Positions 49,067 through 57,807 of a stretch of DNA of 64,000 nt are shown piece after piece. The stretch comes from an uncultured Hyphomicrobiales bacterium. GTDB lineage: Bacteria > Pseudomonadota > Alphaproteobacteria > Rhizobiales > Beijerinckiaceae. Under the pieces are notes generated by a model. That model had not been told where the DNA came from, ran no database searches, and saw only the letters and a program-made list of their open reading frames with translations. The translations under genes were made by a program, and so were the position numbers. The stretch is taken from positions 1 through 64,000 of the forward strand of contig CAIUWR010000095.1 of assembly GCA_903902915.1 (NCBI GenBank), read 5' to 3'. Position 1 is the stretch's first letter, and each line of letters opens with the position of its first letter.

Positions 49067-49179
49067 CCGTCGTATTTTCATCTGGAATAGCGTGAGCTCG
49101 CAGCCTAATATGCCGCCGAAGTCCGAGCCATTCGGACAATAGGATGCTTTGGCCCCTTGAGGCCGCTGCGGGAGGAACA

Positions 49180-50322
49180 ATGTCGGGAGCCCTTGAAGGG
49201 ATTCGTGTCGTCGAATTCGCCAATTACGTCTCCGGCCCCTATGCTGGCATGTTGCTGGGCGACATGGGCGCTGACATCATCAAGGTCGAGGAGCCCACCA
49301 AAGGCGATCCGTTCCGTGGCTGGGGCCGCGTCGAATATTCGCCCACTTTCGGCTCGGTCAACCGCAACAAGAAGAGCGTGACGGTCGATCTCAAGAGCGA
49401 GCAGGGCAAGGCCGATGCGCGCGCGCTGATCCTTTCCGCCGATGTGGTGATCGAGAATTTCCGCGTCGGCGCGATGGAGCGGCTGGGGCTGGGTTATGAT
49501 CAGTTCCGCGAGGCCCATCCCGGGCTCGTCTGGTGCTCCATCACCGGCTATGGCTCTGATGGACCCTACGCCACGCGTCCGGGCTATGACACGGTGGGGC
49601 AGGCGGCGAGCGGCTTGCTGAGCCTGCTGACCGACATCTCAGACCCCAAGCCCATGGGCATTTCGCTGTCGGACCATCTGGGCGGCATGAACGCCGCCAA
49701 TGGCATACTCGGCGCCATCATCGCGCGCGGACGCACCGGCAGGGGCCAGCGGGTCGATACGTCCCTGCTGGAGGCCACGCTGTCCTTTTGCGGCGAGAAT
49801 GCGGCGCGTTTCTTCGAGAATGGCAAGACGCCCGGCCGCGCCACGCGCACCCATCAGGCGCAGGTCTACGCCTTCACCGCCGCCGACGAAAAGGCCTTCG
49901 TCGTTCACCTCTCCTCGCCGACGAAATTCTGGCTGGCCTTGACGGAGGTCGTCGGCCATCCCGAATGGGTGGAGGACGCGCGCTTCAAGACGAAAGAGAC
50001 GCGGGGAAAGAACTACGACGCCTTGAACAAAAGCCTCGCCGACATTTTCCGCACCAACACGCGCGCTCATTGGCTCGGGCTTTTGCTGGACAAGGATGTG
50101 CCTTCGGCGCCGCTGAATACGCTGGACGATGTTTTCGCCGATCCGCAGGTGCGGCATTTGCAGATGCGGGTCGACGTGCCCCATCCCAAGCTTGGGACCG
50201 TCGGCTATGTGCGCAATGGCGTGCGCATGTCCGACACGCCCAATTCCGTGCGGTTCTGCTCGCCGGAGCTGGGCGAACACAATGATGAGATTCTTTTGCC
50301 GTTGCGGCGCAAGACTGATTGA
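49180..50322 (+). CDS. CaiB/BaiF-type CoA-transferase
   Basis: A 380-residue class III CoA-transferase. It moves CoA between carboxylic acids (the family includes formyl-, carnitine- and succinyl-CoA transferases). The N-terminus LEGIRVVEFANYVSGPYAG is typical; Asp165 in LSDHLGGMNAANGILG is the probable catalytic aspartate. The GGAGGAAC site fixes the ATG at 49180. Between two Bug proteins it suggests activation of an imported organic acid. Confidence 0.94.
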   Translation: MSGALEGIRVVEFANYVSGPYAGMLLGDMGADIIKVEEPTKGDPFRGWGRVEYSPTFGSVNRNKKSVTVDLKSEQGKADARALILSADVVIENFRVGAMERLGLGYDQFREAHPGLVWCSITGYGSDGPYATRPGYDTVGQAASGLLSLLTDISDPKPMGISLSDHLGGMNAANGILGAIIARGRTGRGQRVDTSLLEATLSFCGENAARFFENGKTPGRATRTHQAQVYAFTAADEKAFVVHLSSPTKFWLALTEVVGHPEWVEDARFKTKETRGKNYDALNKSLADIFRTNTRAHWLGLLLDKDVPSAPLNTLDDVFADPQVRHLQMRVDVPHPKLGTVGYVRNGVRMSDTPNSVRFCSPELGEHNDEILLPLRRKTD

Positions 50323-50337
50323 GGGGAGGGCCTTTTG

Positions 50338-51354
50338 ATGAAACGCTTCATCCTTTCCGCATTGCTCTGCGCCTTGCCCTTCGCCGCGCAGGCGCAATCG
50401 GCTGCGGAGTTTTTCAAGAACCGCAAGATGACGCTGATCACCTCCGCGTCGCCCGGCGGCGGCTATGATCAATATGCGCGGCTGCTGGCGCGGCACTTGC
50501 CGAAATATATTCCCGGCTCCCCCACCATGATCGTGCAGAATATGCCGGGCGCCGAAGGCATCAAGGCCGCCAATTATCTTTACGCCTCGGCCCCGCGCGA
50601 CGGTAGCGTGATCGGCGGCTTGCAGCGCAATACCGGCCTTGTGAAATTCTATTATCCCGACAATGCGGGCGTGCAGTTCGACGCGCGCAAATTCATCTGG
50701 CTGGGTTCGACCCAGCAGGAGATCGGTTTCTTTCTTCTGCGCAACGCCACAGGCGTCAAAGGCCTGGAGGGATTGCGCGAAAAAGAAGTGACGATCTCCT
50801 CCACCGCGCGCACCTCGCCAAGCTCCATTTACGGGCGCATCCTGAACGAACTGGCGGGCACGAAGATTCGCGCCATCGAGGGCTATGAGGGGTCGCAAGC
50901 CGCCTTGATGGCGGTGGAGCGTGGCGAGGTCGATGGACATATTTCCGGCGGCACGTCGGCGGCTTTCCGCGCGCGCTATCGTCCATGGGAGAAGGCTGGC
51001 GAGGTTTCCGTGGTCATGCAGCTGGGCATGGAGCGTGACAAGGAATACCCCGACGTGCCGACCGCGCTGGAAATTGCGCCCAACCCCACCGCGCGCTCCA
51101 TTCTCGAAATCGCTTTTGTGGAACAGGTCATGGGGCGCCCCTTCGTATTGCCGCCCGACGTGCCGAAGGACCGCGCCGACCTCCTGCGCCACGCGTTTGA
51201 CGAGGCGATGAAGGATCCCGCCTTGCTGGAAGACGCCGCCAGGATGAGCGCTGAGATCGATCCGGTTTCCGGCGCGCGCATCAATGAACTGCTGGACAAG
51301 GTCTATACGGCGCCCGCCGACCTGACCCAGCGCGTTCGCGACCTTGTGCAATAG
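50338..51354 (+). CDS. Bug-type solute-binding protein
   Basis: A 338-residue binding protein with signal peptide to AAQAQ. Its motifs LITSASPGGGYDQYARLLAR and IVQNMPGAEGIKAANYLY are near those of the minus-strand protein at 56707-57741, so the two are close paralogues. It is 15 bp after the CoA-transferase and 8 bp before the thiolase-fold gene. GGGGAGGG is the ribosome site. Confidence 0.93.
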   Translation: MKRFILSALLCALPFAAQAQSAAEFFKNRKMTLITSASPGGGYDQYARLLARHLPKYIPGSPTMIVQNMPGAEGIKAANYLYASAPRDGSVIGGLQRNTGLVKFYYPDNAGVQFDARKFIWLGSTQQEIGFFLLRNATGVKGLEGLREKEVTISSTARTSPSSIYGRILNELAGTKIRAIEGYEGSQAALMAVERGEVDGHISGGTSAAFRARYRPWEKAGEVSVVMQLGMERDKEYPDVPTALEIAPNPTARSILEIAFVEQVMGRPFVLPPDVPKDRADLLRHAFDEAMKDPALLEDAARMSAEIDPVSGARINELLDKVYTAPADLTQRVRDLVQ

Positions 51355-51362
51355 GGGCAGAT

Positions 51363-52568
51363 ATGAACGCATTCACACAAAGCCCGCAGATCGAGCCCTC
51401 GCGCGAATTGCGCGACACCTGCGCGATCGTAGGCACCGCCACGAGCCGCCTTGGCAAAGTGCCGGGCACGTCGAGCCTCGATCTCATGGTCGAGGCGATT
51501 CGCAATGCGCTGGATGACGCCGGGCTGAAGGCCAGCGACGTCGATGGCGTGTTGTGTCGCGGGCCTGACGACTCTTATTCGCACCACCAGCTTGTGGCGG
51601 AGCGGCTCGGCGTCAACGCGCGTTTTTCCACCACCCTGACCAATGGCGGCGCGAGCCAGATCATGTCGGTGGCGCTGGCGGTGATGGCCATTCGTTTTGG
51701 CATGGCCAATACGGTCGTCTGCGGCTTCGCGCGCGATACATGGTCGCGCACCCACGCGAACGAAGAGGTGCGCGTGCGCAACGAGACGCGGCCTGAATCC
51801 ATGCTGGCGCGCGAATTCGGCCCCGAATATGGCTATTACGGCGCCACCGCCGCCCATGCCTTCGGCGCCACGCGCCACATGCATCTTTACGGCACCACGC
51901 GCGACCATTTCGGCGAAATCGCGGTGGCCTTTCGCGAACATGCCCTGCGCAACCCGCAAGCGCAGATGAAGAAGCCGCTGACGATGGCGGATTACCACGC
52001 GGGCCGTCTCATCGTCGCGCCTTTCGGCATCTATGATTGCAGCCTGCGCTCGGATGCGGCGGGGGCGGTCATCGTGACGAGCGCGGCGCGCGCGAAAGAT
52101 TTGCGCCAGCCGCCCGTGCTGATCAAGGGCTTCGGCACGCATAACAATACGCGCGGTTGGTTCGCCGACGACAATATGGTGGTCACCGCCGCCAAACAGG
52201 CGGGCGAGGCCGCCTATCGCATGGCGGGCCTTGGGCCGCAGGATGTGGACACCGCGCAGATCTACGATTGTTTCACCTATATGGTGCTCACCCAGTTGGA
52301 GGATTACGGCTTCTGCAAGAAGGGCGAGGGCGGACCCTTCGTGGCCTCGGGCGCGCTGCGCCTTGGCGGCGCCCTGCCTTGCAACACCTCTGGCGGACAG
52401 CTCTCGGAAAGCCATTGCGAGGGCATGTTGCAGATCGTGGAAGGCGTGCGCCAGATGCGCCACACTTATCCGGATCATCGCCAGGTGAAGGATGCGGAGA
52501 TCGCACTGATCTCCGGCCATGGCGGCAATCAGGTCTGCCATTCCACTCTGATTCTGGGACGCGCGTGA
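51363..52568 (+). CDS. Thiolase-fold (SCP-x/Ltp-like) protein
   Basis: A 401-residue member of the lipid-transfer/SCP-x thiolase-like group. The family segments are IYDCFTYMVLTQLEDYGFC, KKGEGGPFVASGALRLGG, PCNTSGGQLSESHCEGML and SGHGGNQVCHSTLILGR. Where thiolases carry the nucleophilic Cys, this reads TNGGASQ, so ordinary thiolysis is unlikely. In Ltp-type aldolases such proteins work with a DUF35 partner as retro-aldolases. The stop codon overlaps the DUF35 start. Confidence 0.9.
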   Translation: MNAFTQSPQIEPSRELRDTCAIVGTATSRLGKVPGTSSLDLMVEAIRNALDDAGLKASDVDGVLCRGPDDSYSHHQLVAERLGVNARFSTTLTNGGASQIMSVALAVMAIRFGMANTVVCGFARDTWSRTHANEEVRVRNETRPESMLAREFGPEYGYYGATAAHAFGATRHMHLYGTTRDHFGEIAVAFREHALRNPQAQMKKPLTMADYHAGRLIVAPFGIYDCSLRSDAAGAVIVTSAARAKDLRQPPVLIKGFGTHNNTRGWFADDNMVVTAAKQAGEAAYRMAGLGPQDVDTAQIYDCFTYMVLTQLEDYGFCKKGEGGPFVASGALRLGGALPCNTSGGQLSESHCEGMLQIVEGVRQMRHTYPDHRQVKDAEIALISGHGGNQVCHSTLILGRA

Positions 52569-52984
52569 TGACCGAGACCCCCGCAAAACCAAAGCCCCGC
52601 CCCGCGCCGGAATCCTTGCCCTATTGGCAGGCGGCCAAAGAGCATCGCCTCGCCCTGCCCAAATGCGAGGACTGCGCGCAATTCTGGTTCCCGCCCTCGC
52701 GCACCTGCCCCCATTGCCTGTCCACGAACTTTTCGTTCCAGACCGTGTCGGGGCGCGGCAAGGTGTTCAGCTTCGTCACTTTCCACCGCGTTTATCGGCC
52801 CGCTTTTGCGGGGGATGTGCCTTATGTGGTGGCGCTGGTGGAGCTGGAGGAAGGCCCGCGTGTGCTGACCAACATATTGGGAATGTCTCACGAGGACGTG
52901 TGTTGCGAGATGCCGGTTGAAGTGGTCTTCGACGATTATGACGAGGATATATCCGTGCCGAAATTCCGGCCGCTGGCGGGTTAG
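52568..52984 (+). CDS. DUF35 OB-fold, zinc-ribbon protein
   Basis: A 138-residue protein. A zinc ribbon, CEDCAQFWFPPSRTCPHC, at about 35-55 is followed by an OB fold (GRGKVFSFVTFHRVYRP, then VPYVVALVELEEGPRVLTN). DUF35 proteins bind acyl-CoA and pair with thiolase-fold enzymes. The start overlaps the thiolase stop codon as TGATG, showing a coupled pair. The last bases overlap the convergent PdxA-like gene by 4 bp. Confidence 0.93.
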   Translation: MTETPAKPKPRPAPESLPYWQAAKEHRLALPKCEDCAQFWFPPSRTCPHCLSTNFSFQTVSGRGKVFSFVTFHRVYRPAFAGDVPYVVALVELEEGPRVLTNILGMSHEDVCCEMPVEVVFDDYDEDISVPKFRPLAG

Positions 52985-53949
52985 CCCGCCAGCAAGCGCA
53001 CCGTGCGGATGACCGCTTCCGGGTCGGCGATGCCCTGACCCGCGATGTCGAAGGCGCTGCCGTGTCCCACGCTGGAAAACAGCGCGTCCGAACCAATGGA
53101 CAAGGCCGAGGCGTGGCGGCCCGCCACCAGCTTCACGGGGATATGGCCCTGATCGTGGAACATCGCGACATAGGCGTCGCAGTCGCGGCTTCCCAGCATC
53201 ACATCGGCGCCCACGGGGCCGACGACGTCGATGCCCTGCGCGCGCAGCCGCGCCGCTGCGGGCGCATTGACGCGCTCGTCGTCGTCGCCAAACAGCCCGC
53301 CTTCGCCCGCATGGGGATTGATGCCGAAGAGGCCGATGCGCGGATGATGGACGCCCAGCGTCGTCAACGCCTTGACGCAGGCATGGACGGCGGCCTCCAC
53401 AAGCTCCGGCGTGATGCGGGCGAGCGCATCGGCGAGGCGCTCATGCAGGGTGACGTGCAGAATGCGCAAGCCCCCGCCCACCAGCATCATGAAGACCTGA
53501 TCTTCGGGCATGTTGGTGAGGCGCGCCACGAGGCCGGGATAGCCGTTGAAGGGAATGCCCGCGCGGTTCACGGCGGTCTCGTTATGCGGACAGCCCACGA
53601 CCGCATGGGCCTTGCCCGCGCGCGCCAGATCAATCGCCTCCGCCGCATAGGCCACCATGGCCGCGCCCGCCACCGCCTCGATCTGGCCGGGCTTGAACTG
53701 ATCGGGCGTCATGGCGTCCACAGGCAGATATTCAATGCAGCCTGCTCCCGGCGCAGCCTCCTGCGTCTCGCGCAGCGCTATGTCGGGAAACAGCCGCTGC
53801 GCGTAATGGTCGATGATGAACCGGTCGCCGACAAGGATCACGCGCGGGCCGCTCTCCATGAGCGCCACCGCCGCCTTCACGGCGATCTCCGGGCCGATGC
53901 CATGTGGATCGCCGATGGTGACGGCTATCGGCAGTTGTGCTTGCGTCAT
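52981..53949 (-). CDS. PdxA-family dehydrogenase, catabolic context
   Basis: A 322-residue NAD-dependent metal dehydrogenase of the 4-hydroxythreonine-4-phosphate family. Metal histidines are visible in VGCPHNETAVN, HVTLHERLADAL and MFHDQGHIPVKL. The N-terminus is IAVTIGDPHGIGPEI. PdxA normally makes pyridoxal phosphate. Here it ends a catabolic operon, as PdxA2-like enzymes do that decarboxylate hydroxy-diol acids. It is 5 bp after the racemase-like B gene. Confidence 0.9.
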   Translation of the reverse strand: MTQAQLPIAVTIGDPHGIGPEIAVKAAVALMESGPRVILVGDRFIIDHYAQRLFPDIALRETQEAAPGAGCIEYLPVDAMTPDQFKPGQIEAVAGAAMVAYAAEAIDLARAGKAHAVVGCPHNETAVNRAGIPFNGYPGLVARLTNMPEDQVFMMLVGGGLRILHVTLHERLADALARITPELVEAAVHACVKALTTLGVHHPRIGLFGINPHAGEGGLFGDDDERVNAPAAARLRAQGIDVVGPVGADVMLGSRDCDAYVAMFHDQGHIPVKLVAGRHASALSIGSDALFSSVGHGSAFDIAGQGIADPEAVIRTVRLLAG

Positions 53950-53954
53950 GCGCG

Positions 53955-54686
53955 TCAATCCACCGGCATCTGCGCAAGCAACTGGCCATAGCCGGTCACG
54001 CGCTGGCGGATGCAGAGCCTGCGCTGGATCTCCCAGGCGCGGGCGGGGATCGGATGAATCACCGGCACGCCGCAATCCTGCTCCAGCTCCTCGATCATCT
54101 CCATCACGCGCCAGCCCGAGCCCAGCAGATAGATCGCCTCCGCCTTGGGTTGGCGCAGGAAAGCCCGTTTCACATGGGCGTAGACTTCATAGGGAGAGAG
54201 CTGGCCAACGTCCTGAAAGGGCACGTCCAGCCCCTCCATGCCCAGCACGTCAAAACCCGCCTCGACGAAATATTTGGCGAAGACGTCGTTGATAGGCCCG
54301 TTGAAATAAGTGGCGCCGACGAAGCTCTTCACGCCCAGCGCCCGCATGGCGCGCACATGGTTGCTGCCGGAGGTGAAGACCGGGATGTTGTATTTATCTT
54401 CCCAGCGCGCGATCACCTCGCATTCGCCCTTGTAGCCCAGCAGCATGAAGGGCGGGGCGCCTTCGGGATGCAGCAGATCGACCTTGGCTTCGGCGAGGCG
54501 TTGCAGCATGGGCTCATAGGGGTCCACGGCGCGCTTGAATTCGTCCACCGTTCCCTTGCGAATGTCGAGAAACAAAGGCAACAGGCAAACGCCATCGGGC
54601 AGAATTCGGATCAGCTCTTCAAGGCCGCCCGGGCGCAGGGTCGGCTTGATGCAGCCCACCACGCCGCGCCAGCTTGTATAGGCCAT
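53955..54686 (-). CDS. Asp/Glu racemase-superfamily protein B (Cys-less)
   Basis: A 243-residue protein similar to maleate cis-trans isomerase / arylmalonate decarboxylase. It is paralogous to the gene at 55774-56508. Superfamily enzymes carry a nucleophilic Cys at two places. By eye these are LLHPEGAPPF (near 73-80) and LLGSGWR (188-193 region), and both lack Cys. It lies between a Bug protein and the PdxA-like gene. GGAGAG precedes the ATG. Reaction unknown. Confidence 0.8.
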   Translation of the reverse strand: MAYTSWRGVVGCIKPTLRPGGLEELIRILPDGVCLLPLFLDIRKGTVDEFKRAVDPYEPMLQRLAEAKVDLLHPEGAPPFMLLGYKGECEVIARWEDKYNIPVFTSGSNHVRAMRALGVKSFVGATYFNGPINDVFAKYFVEAGFDVLGMEGLDVPFQDVGQLSPYEVYAHVKRAFLRQPKAEAIYLLGSGWRVMEMIEELEQDCGVPVIHPIPARAWEIQRRLCIRQRVTGYGQLLAQMPVD

Positions 54687-54706
54687 TTCATCTCTCCATT
54701 CGGGAT

Positions 54707-55759
54707 CTATTCGGCGCCTTTGCGCACGATGTCGACATAGCGGCGAACCACGTCAGGCGGGGTCTTGCTCATCTTCTCGATGATGGCGCGCACGGCGGCG
54801 CCGTCGATGGGGCTCAGCTCGAAATTGGCGCGCGCTGCGTCTTCGAGAAAGTCCTTGTCGCGCGTCATGTCCATGAAAGCCTTTTGCAGCGCCGCCACGC
54901 GGTCGGCGGGCACATTCTGCGGGGCTAGAAAGGGCAGGGCGATGAAGAAGGACAGCTCGGCGAATTCCATCAACGCGAGATCGCCGGGGTCGGACAGCAG
55001 CTCGCGGCCCGTGGGAATGTCGGAAAGTTCGGGAAGGCGGTTCATGCGCCCCACCTGCAGCAGCGGCCGCACCTGTTTGCCGTTCCACAAGGCGGGCTGC
55101 CCGCCGCGCACTGAGCCAAGGCCGATCATCTGCCCATCCAGCTCGCCGCCCTGCATGGCGATGAACATGGGGGCGGCGCCCGGATAGCCGCGCACCAGTT
55201 TGACGTTCAGCTTCAGCACATCGCGCGCGAGGATCGCGAAGGTGAGGTTGGTGGAGCCGGGCATGTCGCCGCCCAGGCGCACGATCATTTCAGGCTTGCG
55301 CAGATCGGCGACGGTCTTTGCTGGATGGCTGTCGTTGACCACCATCAGATAAGCGTCGTTGGCGTAGGACGAGAGCGAGCCGATCCAGTTGAATTTCAGC
55401 GGATCGAAGCGCACGTTGGGATTGCCTTCATAGGCGAGTTGCGGCGTGCCGCGCTCCATGATGGCGATGGTCGTTCCATCCTGCTCGCGGCTGTTCACCA
55501 ACTGGTTCGCGAGCAACATGCCCCCCGCGCCGGGCATGTTGCGCACCACGACCATGGGCTGGCCTGGAATGAAGCGCCCCAGATGGCGCGCCACCAGCCG
55601 CGCGTTGAGGTCGAAATTGCCGCCCGGAGATGTCGGCACGACAATGCTGACCGTTTTGCCGGCGTAGAATTGCTCCGGCGTCTGCGCGGCGCAGGAGGCG
55701 ATGGAGGCGCCCGCAAGCGCGAGGGCGCCCAGCAGGCGCGCGAAACAGGATGACAGCAC
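54707..55759 (-). CDS. Bug-type solute-binding protein
   Basis: A 350-residue Bug protein with signal peptide to SCAAQ. Motifs: VSIVVPTSPGGNFDLNARLV and VVVRNMPGAGGMLLANQLVN. The start is taken as GTG at 55759 because GGAAGGAAAG is at the right distance; an ATG at 55774 that overlaps the upstream stop codon (TGATG) is equally possible and only adds 5 residues. It is flanked by the two racemase-like genes. Confidence 0.9.
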   Translation of the reverse strand: MLSSCFARLLGALALAGASIASCAAQTPEQFYAGKTVSIVVPTSPGGNFDLNARLVARHLGRFIPGQPMVVVRNMPGAGGMLLANQLVNSREQDGTTIAIMERGTPQLAYEGNPNVRFDPLKFNWIGSLSSYANDAYLMVVNDSHPAKTVADLRKPEMIVRLGGDMPGSTNLTFAILARDVLKLNVKLVRGYPGAAPMFIAMQGGELDGQMIGLGSVRGGQPALWNGKQVRPLLQVGRMNRLPELSDIPTGRELLSDPGDLALMEFAELSFFIALPFLAPQNVPADRVAALQKAFMDMTRDKDFLEDAARANFELSPIDGAAVRAIIEKMSKTPPDVVRRYVDIVRKGAE

Positions 55760-55773
55760 GGGCTTTCCTTCCA

Positions 55774-56508
55774 TCAGGGCAGGGGCGGCAGCGTCGCGAG
55801 CAATTGGCCATAGCCCTGTCGCGGTTCATTCACGTGCAGACGTTTCTGGAATTCCCAGACGCGGGCGGGCACGGGATGAATCACCGGCACGCCCAGATCG
55901 CGCTCCAAAAGGTCGATGATGTGCAGCGTGCGCCAGCCCGAGCCCAGCATGTAAATCGCGTCGGCGCCGCCGCTCTTCAGGAAATGATGTTTGATGAAGG
56001 CGTAGACCTGTTCGCCTGACAGTTCCTGCGCCTTGTTGAAGGGCGTCTCGATGCCCTCCATGCAGCGCACCTCGAAGCCAGCGTCGGTGAAATACTGCGC
56101 GAATGTGTTGTTGATCTCGCCGGGGAAGTAACTCACGCCCACGATGCTCTTCACCTTCAGCGCCCGCAGCGCGGTGATGTGGTTCTGGCCCGCGGTAAAG
56201 ATCGGCGTGTTATATTTCTTCTCCCACGCGGCGACGATTTCCGCCTCGCCTTGCAGGCCATGCACCATGAAGGGCGGGGCGCCATTGGGGTGGATGGCGT
56301 CGCAGCCCTGTTCGGCCAACAGGGCGATCTGCGTTTCATAGGCGCCCATGACTGTGGCGAATTCGGCGCGCGTGCCTTGGCGGATATTGGTGAACAGCGG
56401 TAGGACGCCGATGCCTTCTGGCAAGAGGCGAATGAACTCCTCCAACGCGCCGGGGCGCAAGGTTGGGTGGATGATGCCCGCGATGCCGCGCCAGGCTGAA
56501 AAGGCCAT
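55774..56508 (-). CDS. Asp/Glu racemase-superfamily protein A (Cys-less)
   Basis: A 244-residue paralogue of the gene at 53955-54686, similar over its whole length (for example the shared HPxGAPPF and LGSGWR segments). The expected catalytic Cys positions read AIHPNGAPPF (71-80) and MLGSGWR (187-193), with no Cys. Other cysteines (Cys69, Cys149) are nearby but not at the classical places. It is transcribed between two Bug proteins, overlapping or touching the next gene. Confidence 0.8.
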   Translation of the reverse strand: MAFSAWRGIAGIIHPTLRPGALEEFIRLLPEGIGVLPLFTNIRQGTRAEFATVMGAYETQIALLAEQGCDAIHPNGAPPFMVHGLQGEAEIVAAWEKKYNTPIFTAGQNHITALRALKVKSIVGVSYFPGEINNTFAQYFTDAGFEVRCMEGIETPFNKAQELSGEQVYAFIKHHFLKSGGADAIYMLGSGWRTLHIIDLLERDLGVPVIHPVPARVWEFQKRLHVNEPRQGYGQLLATLPPLP

Positions 56509-56706
56509 GTCAGTTGTCCTGTGGTGAATGGTGCGAGGGTTCGGCGCATGGAGGCGAGGCCTCTGAATCTGGCTTGCGAACTTGGGCTGTAAAACCCGGC
56601 GTCTGTTGATCCATGCCCGGACCGACCTCCCTTGATATGGCGTGTGCAGCGCACCTTTCCTTGAAGATGACGCCTGCGCGCGCGTTTGACAAGCAGCGCT
56701 CCAGAC

Positions 56707-57741
56707 TCAGTTGGCTTTCGCCTTCGCCAGATCGCGCAGTTTCTGAATTTGCGCTTGCGGCGAGTCATAGGCTTTCCGCAGCAAGGCCTGAATGGCGACC
56801 GCGTCCAGAAGGTAGATGGGCGCATTTTCATTTGCGGCTTCGGCCAGAAACGCAGGATCGCGCGCCGTCTCGATGAAGGCTTTTTCGAGAATCTCCACCT
56901 GCGCCGCCGGCGCTTTGGGGCCCAGCACATAGGGCGCGCCGATCTCCTGTTCGGTGAAGGCCAGTTCAAAGACGCCGCGTCCTTCGGGATCGCTGATCAG
57001 ATCAAGCGCCGTTGGCGCGTCGGGATAATCCATGTCGCGTTTCATGCCGAATTGCAGCAGCACCTTTGCGCTTCCCGCTTTGGTCCAGCTTGCGATCTTG
57101 TTTTTAAGGGGCGCCGTCGTGCCGCCCGCAAGATGGCCATCCACCTCGAAGCGTTCGACCGCCAGCATGCCCGCCGTCGAGCCGTCATAACCTTCGACAG
57201 GCTTCAGCTTCGAACCATAGAGCGCGTTGAGCATGCGCGCATACATGGAATTGGGGGAATTGGCGGCCTGCGAACTCAATGTGACCTCGCGCGACTTCAG
57301 ATCCTCCGCGCTTTGCAGGCCTGATTTCGTGTTGACCACCATGATGCCCGTATCGCGCTTCAGCGAGCCCAGCCAGTGGAAGTTGAAGGGGTCGAACAGC
57401 ATCGCCTGTTCATGATGCGCGTAAAGCTTCGACAGGCTCAAGGAACGCGACAAGGCGCCGATATAGGTTCCATCCTGGGGCGCCAGATTATAGATGTAAT
57501 TGGCGGCCTTGACGCCTTCCGCGCCGGGCATGTTCTGCACGACGACCGATGGCGCGCCTGGAATATGTTTGCCAAGATGACGCGCCAGCAAGCGCGCATA
57601 TTGGTCATAACCACCGCCTGCCGACGAAGCGCTGACGATGAAAATCGTCTTGCCGCGGAAATAGTCTTGCGCTGCGGCCCCATGCGCGCCGAGCAGCGTG
57701 GCCCCTAAAGCCAGCGCGCTGATCCAGCCCGGCAATCTCAT
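56707..57741 (-). CDS. Bug-type solute-binding protein
   Basis: A 344-residue Bug protein. A signal peptide ends in GAAAQ, followed by IFIVSASSAGGGYDQYARLL and VVVQNMPGAEGVKAANYIYN, close to the protein at 50338-51354. GGGGAGACGAC precedes the ATG. It is 66 bp after the cupin gene and 198 bp before the racemase-like A gene; nothing else is visible in that gap. Confidence 0.93.
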   Translation of the reverse strand: MRLPGWISALALGATLLGAHGAAAQDYFRGKTIFIVSASSAGGGYDQYARLLARHLGKHIPGAPSVVVQNMPGAEGVKAANYIYNLAPQDGTYIGALSRSLSLSKLYAHHEQAMLFDPFNFHWLGSLKRDTGIMVVNTKSGLQSAEDLKSREVTLSSQAANSPNSMYARMLNALYGSKLKPVEGYDGSTAGMLAVERFEVDGHLAGGTTAPLKNKIASWTKAGSAKVLLQFGMKRDMDYPDAPTALDLISDPEGRGVFELAFTEQEIGAPYVLGPKAPAAQVEILEKAFIETARDPAFLAEAANENAPIYLLDAVAIQALLRKAYDSPQAQIQKLRDLAKAKAN

Positions 57742-57807
57742 GTCGTCTCCCCGTATCTTTCGATGATCTTTTGCTGGAGCGGTTGGTTGTGTCCGCCCAT
57801 TCCTGCG

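Noticed and set aside
49639-51372. 577-codon antisense frame across the CoA-transferase and Bug genes
   Set aside because: Both sense-strand genes are clear and have good ribosome sites; the antisense product shows no family motifs.
52981-53949. Calling this gene pdxA for vitamin B6 synthesis
   Set aside because: The family is clear, but the neighbours are catabolic and no B6 gene is near; homologues in such operons use other hydroxy acids. I left the symbol empty.
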